Shown here in pieces: positions 16,563 to 26,104 of a stretch of 64,000 bases of DNA (position 1 is the stretch's first letter; the number at the start of each line of letters is the position of its first letter). The notes under the pieces were generated by a model. It saw nothing but the letters and a program-made list of their open reading frames with translations, was not told the origin of the DNA and did not search any database. Position numbers and translations under genes: made by a program. Where the stretch lies: the NCBI RefSeq assembly GCF_009831625.1, contig NZ_WUUS01000001.1, positions 434,301 through 498,300 on the forward strand. Direction: 5' to 3'. This DNA is from Halobaculum saliterrae (lineage in GTDB: Archaea; Halobacteriota; Halobacteria; Halobacteriales; Haloferacaceae).

Positions 16563-17771
16563 TTACTCGGCCGCGTCGGCCGCGTTCTCCGCCGCCGCCT
16601 CGTCGGCGACGGACTCGAACGCCCGAAGGATAACGCGTTTCGCCGTCGCCCCCTCGGTCGTCCAGTGGTGTCCGTAGTCGAGCATGTCGTCGTAGACGTC
16701 GGGCTTACAGCCGGCGGCCTTCGGGTGGCCGCCGCCGTTGACCCGGCCGGCGACCTCGTGGCAGCGCTCGAAGTCGTCGGAGCCGCGGATCGACGCCGAG
16801 CCCGAGGGCTTGACGACGACCGCCGCGTCCATGCCCTGCTCGCGCAGGGCGTCGGCGACCTCGTTCTGTGAGCACCGGCCGTAGGTGACGCCGACCGACC
16901 AGTCGCCCACCTCGTGTTCGACCGCGCGGTCGACGGCCTTCTCGATCAGCAGGCGCTTCTCGACGCGGCGCTCCTCGACGTACTCCATCGCGACCGGCGG
17001 CAGGTCGACGCCGTGGGCGCCGACGATCGCCGCGTACTCCTCGCCGCCGGTCCAGTAGGCGAAGTCGGCGAGGTCGTCGGATCGCTCGTCCTCCTTCAGC
17101 CAGAGGTCGTGGTCGCGGGTGACGACCGCCAGTTCGTGGAAGCGGTCGCCGAAGTCGTAGTCGAGCGACCGGAGCGTCACGTCGGTCGAACACTCCTCGT
17201 CGCTCTCGCCGACGACCAGATCGATCCCCAGATCGCGAACCGACGCCGCCAGCTCCTCGTCCCACTGGTGGTGGTCGAACCAGCGGACGGTTCCCGCTCG
17301 GTCGACGACCGCGCCGAGGTCCTCGGCGATGTACTCGAACGCGTCGGGGCAGATGTCGCAGACGAACACGTCGGTTCCCTCCTCCAGGAACTCCGCGACG
17401 TAGCCGAGGTCCTCCTCGAAGGAGTGGGGGCCCGAGGGAAGGAGCGCGACCGACGACTCCGGGCGGTCGTCCTCTCGGTCTTCCTCGTCCTCACCTTCCT
17501 CGTCGGTCCCGTCGAGCTTCGCGCGGCGGCGCTCCTCGAACGGCGTCGGGTCGAGGGCGGCGTCGTACGCCTCGCGGATCAGCGCGATGCAGCCGAGTCC
17601 GTCGGCGTCGGAGTCGGTGATCACGACCGCCTCGGCGCCCTCCATGGCCTCCCTCGCGCGCTCCTCGGATCGGTCCTCGTCCAGCGAGTCCGGATAGAAG
17701 AAGCCCGTCCCGGGGAGCCGCGACTTGCGCTCCAGCGGGAGGGTGTCGCTCTCGATGAGTTCGTCGTCCAT
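16563..17771 (-). CDS. DHH/DHHA1 phosphoesterase (RecJ-like)
   Basis: A 402-residue member of the DHH superfamily. Motifs: VITDSDADGLGCIAL (motif I, metal-binding DxDGxG-type), VCDICPD (motif II), WFDHHQWD (motif III, DHH) and C-terminal VNGGGHPKAAGC (DHHA1 GGGHxxAAG). A long acidic insertion (EDEEDREDDRPE) sits near residue 100. The superfamily includes RecJ/GAN 5'-3' exonucleases, nanoRNases and cyclic-dinucleotide phosphodiesterases; this sequence does not settle which. I take the ATG at 17771 (MDDELIESDTL); the 49 upstream codons are Pro/Arg/His-rich and unlike the acidic protein. Confidence 0.85.
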   Translation of the reverse strand: MDDELIESDTLPLERKSRLPGTGFFYPDSLDEDRSEERAREAMEGAEAVVITDSDADGLGCIALIREAYDAALDPTPFEERRRAKLDGTDEEGEDEEDREDDRPESSVALLPSGPHSFEEDLGYVAEFLEEGTDVFVCDICPDAFEYIAEDLGAVVDRAGTVRWFDHHQWDEELAASVRDLGIDLVVGESDEECSTDVTLRSLDYDFGDRFHELAVVTRDHDLWLKEDERSDDLADFAYWTGGEEYAAIVGAHGVDLPPVAMEYVEERRVEKRLLIEKAVDRAVEHEVGDWSVGVTYGRCSQNEVADALREQGMDAAVVVKPSGSASIRGSDDFERCHEVAGRVNGGGHPKAAGCKPDVYDDMLDYGHHWTTEGATAKRVILRAFESVADEAAAENAADAAE

Positions 17772-17923
17772 ATTCGGGGGTCGCGGTGAGCGGTGAAAAC
17801 AGCGGTGGTGTGCGACGTGACCCGGTCGAGGCGGAGCCTTCGGAGGCGAGAACGGCGTCGGTCCGTGGTCGCGGGTGGCGGCGGCCGCTACCGTTTTCCG
17901 AGCGGGCGTGTCGGTCATCGACG

Positions 17924-18136
17924 ATGGCCGACCCCGATCTCGTGGCCCACCTCGTGGACCTCAAGTACCTCCTCGTCGCGCTCGTCGTCGCGACCGTCGC
18001 CGCGGAGGCCGCGGCGACCGGATACGACGGGAACTGGGCGGCGGTTCCGATCGCCGCGGCGATCGCCGTCCTCCCGGTCGCGCTCGTGTACTTCGTGTTC
18101 GAGTCGCCGTCGCGGGTGGACGACGCCGGTTCGTAG
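17924..18136 (+). CDS. Small two-helix membrane protein
   Basis: A 70-residue protein starting MADPDLVAHLVDLKYLL. Two hydrophobic helices (about residues 14-32 and 42-61) are separated by a short GYDGNWA loop, and it ends SPSRVDDAGS. No motif is recognisable. It is divergent from the DHH phosphoesterase, with 152 nt between their starts, and convergent with uspA. It looks like a conserved haloarchaeal small membrane protein; function unknown. Confidence 0.6.
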   Translation: MADPDLVAHLVDLKYLLVALVVATVAAEAAATGYDGNWAAVPIAAAIAVLPVALVYFVFESPSRVDDAGS

Positions 18137-18160
18137 CCGACCGCCGGGGCGCCCCCGGCC

Positions 18161-18625
18161 TCAGGCCGGCGCGTCGCCGTACCCGTCGGCGTCCTCGCCG
18201 GCCAGTTGTCGAACCGTGAGCACCGGGACGGGACAGGTCCGAACGACCCGCTCGGCGACCGAGCCGATGAGGAACCGGTTCTCGCCGTGGCGCCCGCGGG
18301 TGCCGGAGGCGACCAGGTCGGCGTCGATCTCGCGGGCGTAGTCGGCGATCTCGTTGGCGGGGCGGCCCTCGCGGACGACGGCGGTCACGTCGCGGCCGGC
18401 GCGCTTCTGCACGTCGACGATGGCCTCGCCGCCGCGCTCCTGGAGGGCGTTGCGCATCTGCTCGCGCACCGGCTCCGGCGAGGAGTCGACCTCGCCGCTG
18501 TCGACGACGTACAGCGCGTGTACCGCGGCGTCGAACCGCTCGGCCAGGTCGAGCGCGACCTCGACGGCACGCGAGACGCTGTCGGAGCCGTCGGTGGCGA
18601 CGACGATGGTGTCGAATCCGGGCAT
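18161..18625 (-). CDS. Universal stress protein (UspA family)
   Basis: A 154-residue single-domain Usp. It opens FDTIVVATDGSDSVSRA (strand 1 plus the conserved Asp) and contains VVREGRPANEIADYARE. The ATP-binding G-2x-G-9x-G(S/T) loop appears as SGTRGRHGENRFLIGSVAERV. The ATG at 18625 was chosen because conserved strand 1 follows immediately; upstream codons belong to the divergent promoter region. The domain binds ATP and is generally linked to stress responses. There is 238 nt of divergent intergenic DNA to the large sensor kinase, which contains a GGTTC/GAACC hairpin near 18707-18725 and no gene. Confidence 0.92.
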   Translation of the reverse strand: MPGFDTIVVATDGSDSVSRAVEVALDLAERFDAAVHALYVVDSGEVDSSPEPVREQMRNALQERGGEAIVDVQKRAGRDVTAVVREGRPANEIADYAREIDADLVASGTRGRHGENRFLIGSVAERVVRTCPVPVLTVRQLAGEDADGYGDAPA

Positions 18626-18863
18626 CGTACCGTCGTTCACCCGGCGCGTGCTTAAAACTCGGCGCTCCACGGCACCGTTGCGCCCCCGAGCGAGCAACCG
18701 ATACCTCCGGTTCGAACAGGGAACCGGTGCTCCGGACAGGGATCTGACCCGCCCGGAGATGGCACACCGCTCACGCGGCGCCGACGACCGTTCTCGGGGT
18801 CGATACGGCGACGACGATCGTTTAAGTTCTTCCGGTGTCTCTGGGCGACAGAACCAGGTTCCC

Positions 18864-21647
18864 ATGGCCGACACTCCCGACCCGATACGAGTGCTCCACG
18901 TCGACGACGAGCCGGAGTTCACCGAGCTGGTCTCGACGTTCCTCGAGCGCGAACACGACCGGATCGAGGTCCGCGGCGCGACCGACGCCGAGGCGGGGCT
19001 GGACGTGCTGGCCGACGATGACATCGACTGTGTCGTGTCCGATCACGACATGCCGGGTAGGGACGGGATCGAGTTCCTCCGGGCGGTCCGCGAGGACCAT
19101 CCCGATCTGCCGTTCCTGCTGTTCACCGGCAAGGGAAGCGAGGAGATCGCGAGCGAGGCGATCTCGGCGGGCGTGACCGACTACCTCCAGAAGGGGGCCG
19201 GCAGCGACCAGTACGCGCTGCTCGCGAATCGGATCGTGAACGCCGTCGAGGCGACCCAGTCGCGTCGGATGTTGACCGAGCGGACCCGCCGGTTGGAGAC
19301 GCTCATCGGAAACCTCCCGGGACTCGTCTACCGCTGTCGCAACGAGCCGACGTGGCCGATGGAGACTGTCGACGGCGAGGCCGAGGCGCTGACGGGGTAC
19401 ACCGCGGCGGAGCTGGAGTCCGACGACGTCGAGTGGGGTACCGAGATCATCCACCCCGACGACCGCGAGGCCATGTGGGACGCCGTGCAGGAGGAGCTCG
19501 CGGCCGACGGCGCGTTCGAGGTCACCTATCGGATCCGAACACGCGACGGGGATACGAAGTGGGTGTGGGAACGGGGCCGCGGCGTGTACGCGGACGACGG
19601 GAGCGTGGAGGCGCTCGAGGGGTTCATCACCGACATCACCGAGCGGAAGGAGCGGGAGGACCGCCTGACACAGACGACCGCCCGGCTGGAGGCGCTGTTC
19701 GAGGAGTCGCCGGACATGATCAACGTCCACGACGCCGAGGGGAACGTCCTCGACGCGAACCCCCAGTTCTTCGCGGAGACTGGATACACGGAGGAGGAGG
19801 TCACGTCGATGAAGGTGTGGGAGATCGATCGGACCCTCGATCGGACCACCGCACACGAGATCTGGGCGGACATGGAGGTCGGCGATCGACGCGAACTCGA
19901 CGGGGAGTACACCCGGAAGGACGGGTCCACGTTCCCCGTCACGATCCACGTCAGACGGCTCGACCTCGCCGGCGCCGACCGGTTCCTCGTGAGCAGTCGC
20001 GACGTGTCCGACCGCCAGCGCCGCGACCACAAGCTCAAGCGCCTCCGGGAGCGCTCGCGCGCGCTCAACTACACCCAGACGGTCGAGGAGACGGCGCAGT
20101 TGGCGACGGACGCCGCCGACGAGATCATCGGCGCCGAGTTGAGCTCCGTCCACCTCCTGAACGACGCCGGCGACCGACTGGAGCCGACCTCGGTTGCCGA
20201 CACCGTCGAGGCGGCGTTCGACGAGCTTCCGACGTACGATCGATCGGCGACGCCCGGCACTCGGGCGCACTTCGCGTGGGAGGCGTTCCGGGCGGACGAG
20301 TCGACGTACGTCCGGTCGGTGTCCGAGACGGACCGGATAACGGAGGAGACGCCCGCCGAGAGCGTCCTGTTCCATCCGATCGGCGACCACGGCCTGTTCA
20401 TCATCTCGTCGACGACCGCCGACGCGTTCACCGAGACCGACGTCCTCCTCGTCGAGATCCTCGCGAACTACCTCGAGGCCGCACTCGATCGCGTGGTCCG
20501 CGAGGGAACGCTCAGGGACCGCCAGCGCCGGCTCGAACTGCTGCACGACGCGACACAGGATCTCATCCGGGCGGACTCGCGGCAGGCGATCGCCGATCGG
20601 GTCGTCGAGGCCGCCGAGGAGATCCTCGGCTTCAGCGTCATCGTGGTTCGGTTCCTCGACTCCGACGCCGGCGAGTTGGTTCCGGTCGCCGAGTCCGACG
20701 CGGTCGCGGACGTGATCCCCGAGCGCCGACCGTTCGCCGACGACTCGGGCAGCCTCAACTGGGCCAGCTTCGAGGCCGACGAGGTCCGGGTGTACGACGA
20801 CATCGAGGCCGACACCGGGGCGGTCGACGCCGGGAGCGGTCTCCGGAGCCTCATGCTGCTCCCAATGGGCACTCACGGGACCGTCTCCGTCGGCGAGACC
20901 GCCCCGGACGCGTTCGACTCGACCGACGAGTTCCTCGCCCGGATCCTGACGACGGCCGCGGAGACGGCGCTCGACGAACGCGAGCGCGAGCGCCGCCTCC
21001 GCGAGAGCCGCGACGAGCTCCGCCGACAGAACGAGCGGCTCGAGGAGTTCGTCTCCGTCGTCAGCCACGACCTCCGGAACCCGCTGAACGTCGCGACCGG
21101 CCGGCTGGCCCTCGCCCGCGACGAGCCCGCCGACGAGCACTTCGACGCCGTCGAGCGCGCACACGACCGGATGGAGGCGCTGATCGAGGACCTCCTCGCG
21201 CTGGCTCGCGAGGACGACACGGCGGCGGACATCGAGCCGGTCGATCCCGGGTCGACGGTCCGCGAGTGCTGGGCGAACGTCGAGACGGGCGAGGCGTCGC
21301 TCGTCGTCGAGCTCGATCGGCCGATCCTCGCCGACGCCCGACGCCTGAGACAGCTGTTCGAGAACCTCATCCGCAACGCGGTCGAACACGGCGGCGACGG
21401 CGTCACCGTCACCGTGGGCGAGCTGGACGGCGGCTTCTTCGTCGAGGACGACGGCGTCGGGATCCCCGCCGACCGGCGCGAGTCGGTGTTCGAGGCGGGC
21501 TACTCGACGAGCGAGGAGGGGACCGGGTTCGGGCTCCGGATCGTCAAGCAGGTCGTCGCCGCCCACGACTGGGAGATCCGCGCGACCGAGGGTCGCGACG
21601 GCGGCGCCCGGTTCGAGGTGACGGGCGTGGCGTCGGTCGACGAGTAG
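18864..21647 (+). CDS. Receiver-PAS-PAS-GAF-GAF histidine kinase
   Basis: A 927-residue soluble multidomain sensor. Order: receiver (residues 7-125; phospho-Asp in DCVVSDHDMPGR), PAS1 (about 145-265), PAS2 (about 275-395, DMINVHDAEGNVLDANP), GAF1 (about 415-555), GAF2 (about 565-705), HisKA (His in VVSHDLRNPLN, about 735), and HATPase (NLIRNAVEHGGD, DDGVGIPADR, GTGFGLRI). No membrane helix and no output domain other than the kinase, so phosphotransfer to a separate regulator is expected. The ATG at 18864 is directly followed by the receiver. It is a paralogue of the kinase at 14187, with added sensory domains. No partner regulator is adjacent. Confidence 0.92.
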   Translation: MADTPDPIRVLHVDDEPEFTELVSTFLEREHDRIEVRGATDAEAGLDVLADDDIDCVVSDHDMPGRDGIEFLRAVREDHPDLPFLLFTGKGSEEIASEAISAGVTDYLQKGAGSDQYALLANRIVNAVEATQSRRMLTERTRRLETLIGNLPGLVYRCRNEPTWPMETVDGEAEALTGYTAAELESDDVEWGTEIIHPDDREAMWDAVQEELAADGAFEVTYRIRTRDGDTKWVWERGRGVYADDGSVEALEGFITDITERKEREDRLTQTTARLEALFEESPDMINVHDAEGNVLDANPQFFAETGYTEEEVTSMKVWEIDRTLDRTTAHEIWADMEVGDRRELDGEYTRKDGSTFPVTIHVRRLDLAGADRFLVSSRDVSDRQRRDHKLKRLRERSRALNYTQTVEETAQLATDAADEIIGAELSSVHLLNDAGDRLEPTSVADTVEAAFDELPTYDRSATPGTRAHFAWEAFRADESTYVRSVSETDRITEETPAESVLFHPIGDHGLFIISSTTADAFTETDVLLVEILANYLEAALDRVVREGTLRDRQRRLELLHDATQDLIRADSRQAIADRVVEAAEEILGFSVIVVRFLDSDAGELVPVAESDAVADVIPERRPFADDSGSLNWASFEADEVRVYDDIEADTGAVDAGSGLRSLMLLPMGTHGTVSVGETAPDAFDSTDEFLARILTTAAETALDERERERRLRESRDELRRQNERLEEFVSVVSHDLRNPLNVATGRLALARDEPADEHFDAVERAHDRMEALIEDLLALAREDDTAADIEPVDPGSTVRECWANVETGEASLVVELDRPILADARRLRQLFENLIRNAVEHGGDGVTVTVGELDGGFFVEDDGVGIPADRRESVFEAGYSTSEEGTGFGLRIVKQVVAAHDWEIRATEGRDGGARFEVTGVASVDE

Positions 21648-21727
21648 GGATCGCTTCCGGGGCTCGGCCGGCGGATCGAACGGAACCACGACACCTAAGC
21701 CGCCGACCCACACAACACACGATACTC

Positions 21728-22315
21728 GTGCCCCGGTTCGCGTACCCCTGTCCCGGCTGTCGCACCACGAACAGCCTGCACGACGCCGGCTGCGACTTCG
21801 AGGGGACCGAGTGGCACCACGTCGAGCAGGCGTACACGGACCTCCTGACGGTCCTCGTGGACGGCCCCGTCAGCGAGTCCGCGCTGCAACACGCCGTCCA
21901 CGACGAGTGGTCCGGCCTCCACCGCGCCGCGCTGGACCTGCTCCGGCGCGAGGGGCGCGTCGAGGAGAACGGCGACACGCTGGAGCTGCTCACCGCCGAG
22001 CGCTACCGCGAGGAGGTGTCCGAGCCCACCCGCGAACCGATGGCGACCATCTACCGTGAGGGGAGCTACCCCGGCTGCCACGACAACGCCGTGTTCGCGC
22101 TCGTGGCGTGGTACGAGATGGTCGGCCTCTCGTGGGCGGAGACCCGGGAGAACGTCGTCGAGTGGCTCCACCGCTCGGGGACGTGGGAGCGCGGCGGCTT
22201 CGAGGAGTCGAGTCCCGAACAGCTCGTCGACAGCAAGCGCCACGTGTACGAGGCCGGCTACGGGTGGAAGGAGAAGGCGCAGGCAGCGAAGCGCGTGATC
22301 GAGCGTCACGGCTGA
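21728..22315 (+). CDS. Zinc-knuckle protein of unknown function (GTG start)
   Basis: A 195-residue protein starting at GTG 21728 (VPRFAYPCPGCRTTN). The N-terminus has CPGC and, after seven residues, HDAGC, so C-x2-C-x7-H-x3-C could bind zinc. A middle region (LLTVLVDGPVSESALQHAVHDEW...ALDLLRREGRVEENGDTLEL) looks like a winged helix. The C-terminal half (CHDNAVFALVAWYEMVGLSW, LVDSKRHVYEAGYGWKEK) is helical. Together this suggests a nucleic-acid-binding role, which is inference. It follows the sensor kinase by 80 nt on the same strand. No ATG fits as well: the first ATG lies about 100 codons in. Confidence 0.68.
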   Translation: MPRFAYPCPGCRTTNSLHDAGCDFEGTEWHHVEQAYTDLLTVLVDGPVSESALQHAVHDEWSGLHRAALDLLRREGRVEENGDTLELLTAERYREEVSEPTREPMATIYREGSYPGCHDNAVFALVAWYEMVGLSWAETRENVVEWLHRSGTWERGGFEESSPEQLVDSKRHVYEAGYGWKEKAQAAKRVIERHG

Positions 22316-22461
22316 GTTCGGGGAGGTGCCCGGCGGCCGCGCCGCGGAACGCCGCCGCGGCGCGGTCGGCGGGCGTCGGCGGGAGCGGATGCGGACCCGG
22401 CGAACGTCCCGCCGTGAGAACTCACCACGGCGGATAAGTCCCCGCCGGCCGTCGGTCCGGT

Positions 22462-23841
22462 GTGCCCGCGTCTCCCGACCAGTCCCCGGCCGGTGACGAC
22501 GACGACGACGATGCCGCCGGCGGGTCCCGCCGCGCGGTCGCGGTCGTGATCGCCGTCGTCTTCCTCGACCTGCTCGGCTTCGGCGTCGTCATCCCGATCC
22601 TTCCCTTCTACGTCCGCTCGTTCGGCGTGAGCGACGTGTTCATCGGGCTCATCGCCGCCGCCTACTCGCTCGCGCAGTTCCTCGCGGCGCCGACGCTCGG
22701 GCGGATCTCCGACGAGCGTGGCCGGAAGCCGGTGATCGCCTTCTCGGTCGCGATGGCCGGGGTCGCGTGGCTGGTGTTCGGCTTCGCGACCGAGATCGGT
22801 TCCGTCGCCGGCTCCGCGGCCGCCGTCGCGACCCTGCTGCTCTCGCGGACGCTCGCGGGCGCCGCCGGCGGGAACATCTCCGCCGCACAGGCGTACATCG
22901 CCGACGTGACCCCGCGGGAGCGGCGGGCCGGCGCGCTCGGGCTCGTCGGCGCCGCCTTCTCGCTGGGGTTCGTGTTCGGCCCCGCGCTGGGGGGCGTCGC
23001 CGCGAGCGATCAGGTCGTCGCCGCCGCCGACGCGCTGCTCCCGTCGGTCGTTCCGACGACGCGGTTCACGCTCCCGAGCTTCCTCGCCGCGGGGCTGTCG
23101 TTCCTCGCGGCCGGCGCCGCCGTGGTCGTCCTTCGAGAGCCCGAGCGTACGCGACGGGGCAGCGCAAGCCGACGGTCGCTGGTCGGCCAGTTCCGCTCGG
23201 CGCTCGCGGACGACGCGCTCCGGCCGCTGGTCGCGTCGTACTTCGTCACCTCGGTCGCGTTCGCCGGCATCCAGGTGATGTTCATCCCGTTCGCCGCCGA
23301 CTTCTACGGCTACGACGCGACCGCCGCGGCCGTGTTCCTCACGTACATCGGCGTGCTCGGCACGATCAATCAGGGCGCGCTCGTCGGGCCGTTGGAGCGC
23401 CGCCTCGGCGCGGTCCGGCTGGCCGTGATCGGCGGCACCGCGCTGGCGGCGTCGCTCGCGATCCTCCCGTTCACGCCGGAAGTCGGCGGCCTGCTTCCGC
23501 TGCCCGGCGGGACCGGCGACGGCCTGTTGACCGGGCCGGTCCTCACCGGACCGACCGTCGCGCTGTTCGGGGTGGGCGCGCTGCTGTCGTTCGGCAACGG
23601 CTCGCTGAACGTCTCGCTGTCGACGCTGGTGTCCGAGCGGGCGAGCGACGAGACGCAGGGGGCGGCGTTCGGCGTCACCCAGGGGGCGGGGAGCCTCGGC
23701 CGGACCGTCGGCCCGCCGACGGCCGCCGCGGCGTACGTGCTCGCGTACTGGTCGCCGTTCGTCGCCGGGGCGGTGCTGCTGGTTCCGGTGGTGTGGGTGC
23801 TGTCTCGCGGTGGGGTGACAGAGTCGATGGAAGCGTGGTGA
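22462..23841 (+). CDS. MFS drug/metabolite transporter
   Basis: A 459-residue major-facilitator protein with about 12 membrane helices. The TetA/MdtG-like N-terminus is clear: VVFLDLLGFGVVIPILPFY (helix 1), then the loop 2-3 motif LGRISDERGRKPV (GxxxDrxGRR type) and helix 5 motif GAAFSLGFVFGPALGG. The N-terminal 25 residues are an acidic tail (DDDDDDAAGG). It likely exports small molecules by proton antiport; substrate unknown. The GTG at 22462 is the first start after a stop and lies 146 nt from the preceding gene. Similar motifs occur in bacterial multidrug exporters. Confidence 0.88.
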   Translation: MPASPDQSPAGDDDDDDAAGGSRRAVAVVIAVVFLDLLGFGVVIPILPFYVRSFGVSDVFIGLIAAAYSLAQFLAAPTLGRISDERGRKPVIAFSVAMAGVAWLVFGFATEIGSVAGSAAAVATLLLSRTLAGAAGGNISAAQAYIADVTPRERRAGALGLVGAAFSLGFVFGPALGGVAASDQVVAAADALLPSVVPTTRFTLPSFLAAGLSFLAAGAAVVVLREPERTRRGSASRRSLVGQFRSALADDALRPLVASYFVTSVAFAGIQVMFIPFAADFYGYDATAAAVFLTYIGVLGTINQGALVGPLERRLGAVRLAVIGGTALAASLAILPFTPEVGGLLPLPGGTGDGLLTGPVLTGPTVALFGVGALLSFGNGSLNVSLSTLVSERASDETQGAAFGVTQGAGSLGRTVGPPTAAAAYVLAYWSPFVAGAVLLVPVVWVLSRGGVTESMEAW

Positions 23842-23986
23842 GCGGCCGTTCGGGGGCGCTCGCGGAGGCCGCCGGAAACGGATCTCGAAGCCCGCCGGGG
23901 ACCGGATCAGGACGGGTCCCGCCGCGCTCGGCGGCCGAGCGGGAACGTCCCCGGGGATATTACTCCTCGGGCGGCGACCGTCCGGT

Positions 23987-24346
23987 ATGCACCCGGGGCG
24001 ACCCTCCACCCCGCAGCGAGCGACGAGTCGACTCTTGAGCACCCTCGCGACGGCGGCCGCGATCGGCGCCGCCGCGGCGATCCCCTCCCCGCGACCGTTC
24101 CTCGACGTCTTCGCGGCCCTGACGGCCGCGGGCGCCGCCGCGGCCGCCATCGTGGGGTCGGGCGCCGCGTGGACCGACAGCGGGCGGCTGTTGTGGGGCG
24201 CCGCGCTGGCGATGACCGGCGTCGCGCTCGCGGCCGTGGTCACCGTCGGCTTCGCGTTCGCGCCCGCCGCCGCGTGCCTCCTGAGCGCCGCCCTCGTGTC
24301 GGGGGCGGTCGGCGTCCCGCGCGCCGCCCGGGACGAGCCGACCTGA
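23987..24346 (+). CDS. Small Ala-rich multi-pass membrane protein
   Basis: A 119-residue protein (start MHPGRPSTPQRATSRLL) with about four hydrophobic Ala-rich helices (near residues 20-34, 40-58, 70-88 and 90-108), ending PRAARDEPT. No family motif. The extreme Ala content in GC-rich DNA calls for caution, but the frame has an ATG, sensible helix spacing and a charged tail. It lies 145 nt after the MFS gene on the same strand. Confidence 0.5.
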   Translation: MHPGRPSTPQRATSRLLSTLATAAAIGAAAAIPSPRPFLDVFAALTAAGAAAAAIVGSGAAWTDSGRLLWGAALAMTGVALAAVVTVGFAFAPAAACLLSAALVSGAVGVPRAARDEPT

Positions 24347-24406
24347 ACCGCCCGACGTGGTTGGCGGCCTCCCGATCCACCGACCGACTGATCCGCCGAC
24401 GGCAGC

Positions 24407-25021
24407 TCAGCGAACCGAGTCGACCGCGGCCGGAACGTCCGCGGGACCGTCGACGTGGACCGCCTCCCATCCGCGCTCTCGGGCGCCGGCCACGTCGGAC
24501 TCCTCGCCGTCACCGATCATCACCCGACGGTCCGCCTCGATGAGCGCCTCGGCTCGCTCGAACGGCTCCGGGGCGGGCTTGTGTGCCCCGGCCTCGTAGC
24601 TGACGACCGTCGCGTCGACGTGGGTGACCAGCCCCGAATCGCGGAGCTTTCGGCGTTGCCACTCGGGAACGCCGTTCGTACAGACGCCGACCGCGACGTC
24701 GTCTGCGGCCGCGAGCGTCGAGAGCGTCTCTCGGACCGCGGGCGGCGTCTCGACGGCGTCGTACTCCGCGTCGCGGACGGCCGTAACGAACGACTCGGGA
24801 GCGGCGTCGGCGTCGACGGTCGCGAGCGCGTCCGCGGCCGCCCGGCGATACGGCTCGGGCGTGAGGTCGCCGAAGTACTCGAAGAAGGCGTCGTTGTAGG
24901 CGGCCGCGAACGCGTCGGCGTCCCCGATCCCGACCGCCTCGCAGGCGGTCGCGAGCACCCTCCCGTAGTCGGGGAACGAGACGAGCGTGCCGTCGAGGTC
25001 GAACCAGATGGCGATCGTCAC
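24407..25021 (-). CDS. HAD-superfamily phosphatase
   Basis: A 204-residue haloacid-dehalogenase-like hydrolase. Motif I is FDLDGTLV (nucleophile Asp near residue 8), motif II CTNGVPEWQ, motif III Lys in AHKPAPEPF, and motif IV IGDGEESDVAGARERGW. The cap is a C1 helical insert (residues 15-85). This arrangement matches small phosphoglycolate/pyrophosphatase-type phosphatases; substrate not predictable. I chose GTG 25021 (VTIAIWFDLDG), as no ATG lies near the invariant strand and upstream frame is antisense to the PCNA gene. It follows PCNA on the same strand with a 53-nt gap. Confidence 0.85.
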   Translation of the reverse strand: MTIAIWFDLDGTLVSFPDYGRVLATACEAVGIGDADAFAAAYNDAFFEYFGDLTPEPYRRAAADALATVDADAAPESFVTAVRDAEYDAVETPPAVRETLSTLAAADDVAVGVCTNGVPEWQRRKLRDSGLVTHVDATVVSYEAGAHKPAPEPFERAEALIEADRRVMIGDGEESDVAGARERGWEAVHVDGPADVPAAVDSVR

Positions 25022-25074
25022 GCGCTGGAGCGCGGTCGAATCGGCCGAAAAGTCGTCGATCCCGATGCGAGGGA

Positions 25075-25818
25075 TTACTCGCTCTGGATGCGCGGCGCGA
25101 GCATGTACGTGACCTGCCCCATCCCCTCGCCGAACTCGTAGTGCAGCTTCACCGGGAACTCCTCGCCGAGCTCGACGCGGACCTCCGCGTCCTTCGGGAT
25201 GGCCTTGTTCATGTCCTTGAGGTAGTCGAGGCTGAACAGCGAGTCGGCCGGACCGGCCTGCAGGTCGATGAGGTCCTCGCGGTCGAGCCGGAGGTCGACG
25301 TCGTCGGTGTCGCCCTCGGCCTCGATGAAGAACGCCTCCTCCGCCTCGTCGACGCGCAGGCGGATGTGGTCGGACACCATGTCGGCGGCCGTGATCCCGC
25401 GGGCGATCTGGGCGCCCTCGACGACGATCTCCGCCGGGAGGTCCAGATCCGGGATGTCCGGCTCCTGTCGGATGGAGTCGGGATCGATGAGCGCGAGCGT
25501 GTAGCTCAGCCCCTCGATGTGGATGTGGAGCTTGCGGGTCTCCTCGTCGAGTTCCAACTGAATGAGGTCGCCGGAGTCGGCCATCCCGGCGATGTCCTCG
25601 AGCCTGTTGAGGTTGACCCCGATGACCCCTCCGTCGGCCTCGTAGGACTCGAACGCGGCGGCCTCGAGCGTGAGGTCGACCATGCCGACGTTGGCCGGGT
25701 CGACGGCGCGGATCGCGAGTTCGTCCTCGTTGAGCCGGATCTTGCACTCGTCGACCAGCACGCTCACCGAGTCGAGCGCGTCGCGGAGGGTAGACGCGCT
25801 CACGATGGCCTTGAACAT
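25075..25818 (-). CDS. pcn: DNA polymerase sliding clamp (main PCNA)
   Basis: A 247-residue archaeal PCNA, the homotrimeric clamp tethering polymerases, ligase and FEN1 to DNA. It starts [19 protein letters not shown] and shows the two-domain clamp pattern: [33 protein letters not shown], the interdomain loop [34 protein letters not shown] and the C-terminal [12 protein letters not shown]. Length equals other haloarchaeal clamps. A TATTTTTA box about 29 nt upstream implies a nearly leaderless mRNA. A second, divergent clamp lies at 59852; this one has the canonical sequence and is almost certainly the housekeeping copy. Confidence 0.97.
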   Translation of the reverse strand: MFKAIVSASTLRDALDSVSVLVDECKIRLNEDELAIRAVDPANVGMVDLTLEAAAFESYEADGGVIGVNLNRLEDIAGMADSGDLIQLELDEETRKLHIHIEGLSYTLALIDPDSIRQEPDIPDLDLPAEIVVEGAQIARGITAADMVSDHIRLRVDEAEEAFFIEAEGDTDDVDLRLDREDLIDLQAGPADSLFSLDYLKDMNKAIPKDAEVRVELGEEFPVKLHYEFGEGMGQVTYMLAPRIQSE

Positions 25819-25843
25819 ATATCCCGGGCTACGAGTGTGCCCG

Positions 25844-25851
25844 TAAAAATA
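25844..25851 (-). promoter_or_regulatory. TATA box of main PCNA gene
   Basis: TATTTTTA on the minus strand, centred 29 nt before the PCNA ATG, so transcription should start within a few nt of the start codon. Confidence 0.6.
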
Positions 25852-26104
25852 CCCGCGGTTCCCGCTCCGGATCGGAGCACGTTCGCGGTCCCGTTCCGCA
25901 CGGAGCGTCGAGTCGGAGCGCGATCGGTCACCTCGGGCCCGTTCGGGATCGGCGGGAGGCCGAGTTTCCGGGGGTCCCCGGTAGCTGTGGCACCGGCGAA
26001 GACCGGGACGGTATCGCGATGCCGTCCATCGGGCGTTCGATCGGGACGGGGACGGTCTGAAACATAGTTTGAAGGAACGGCACTGTGAAGCGGTAGCCAG
26101 TAAC

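Noticed and set aside
18700-18730. CCGGTTC...GAACCGG resembling a tRNA T-arm
   Set aside because: It is a simple hairpin with no acceptor, D-arm or anticodon arm around it.
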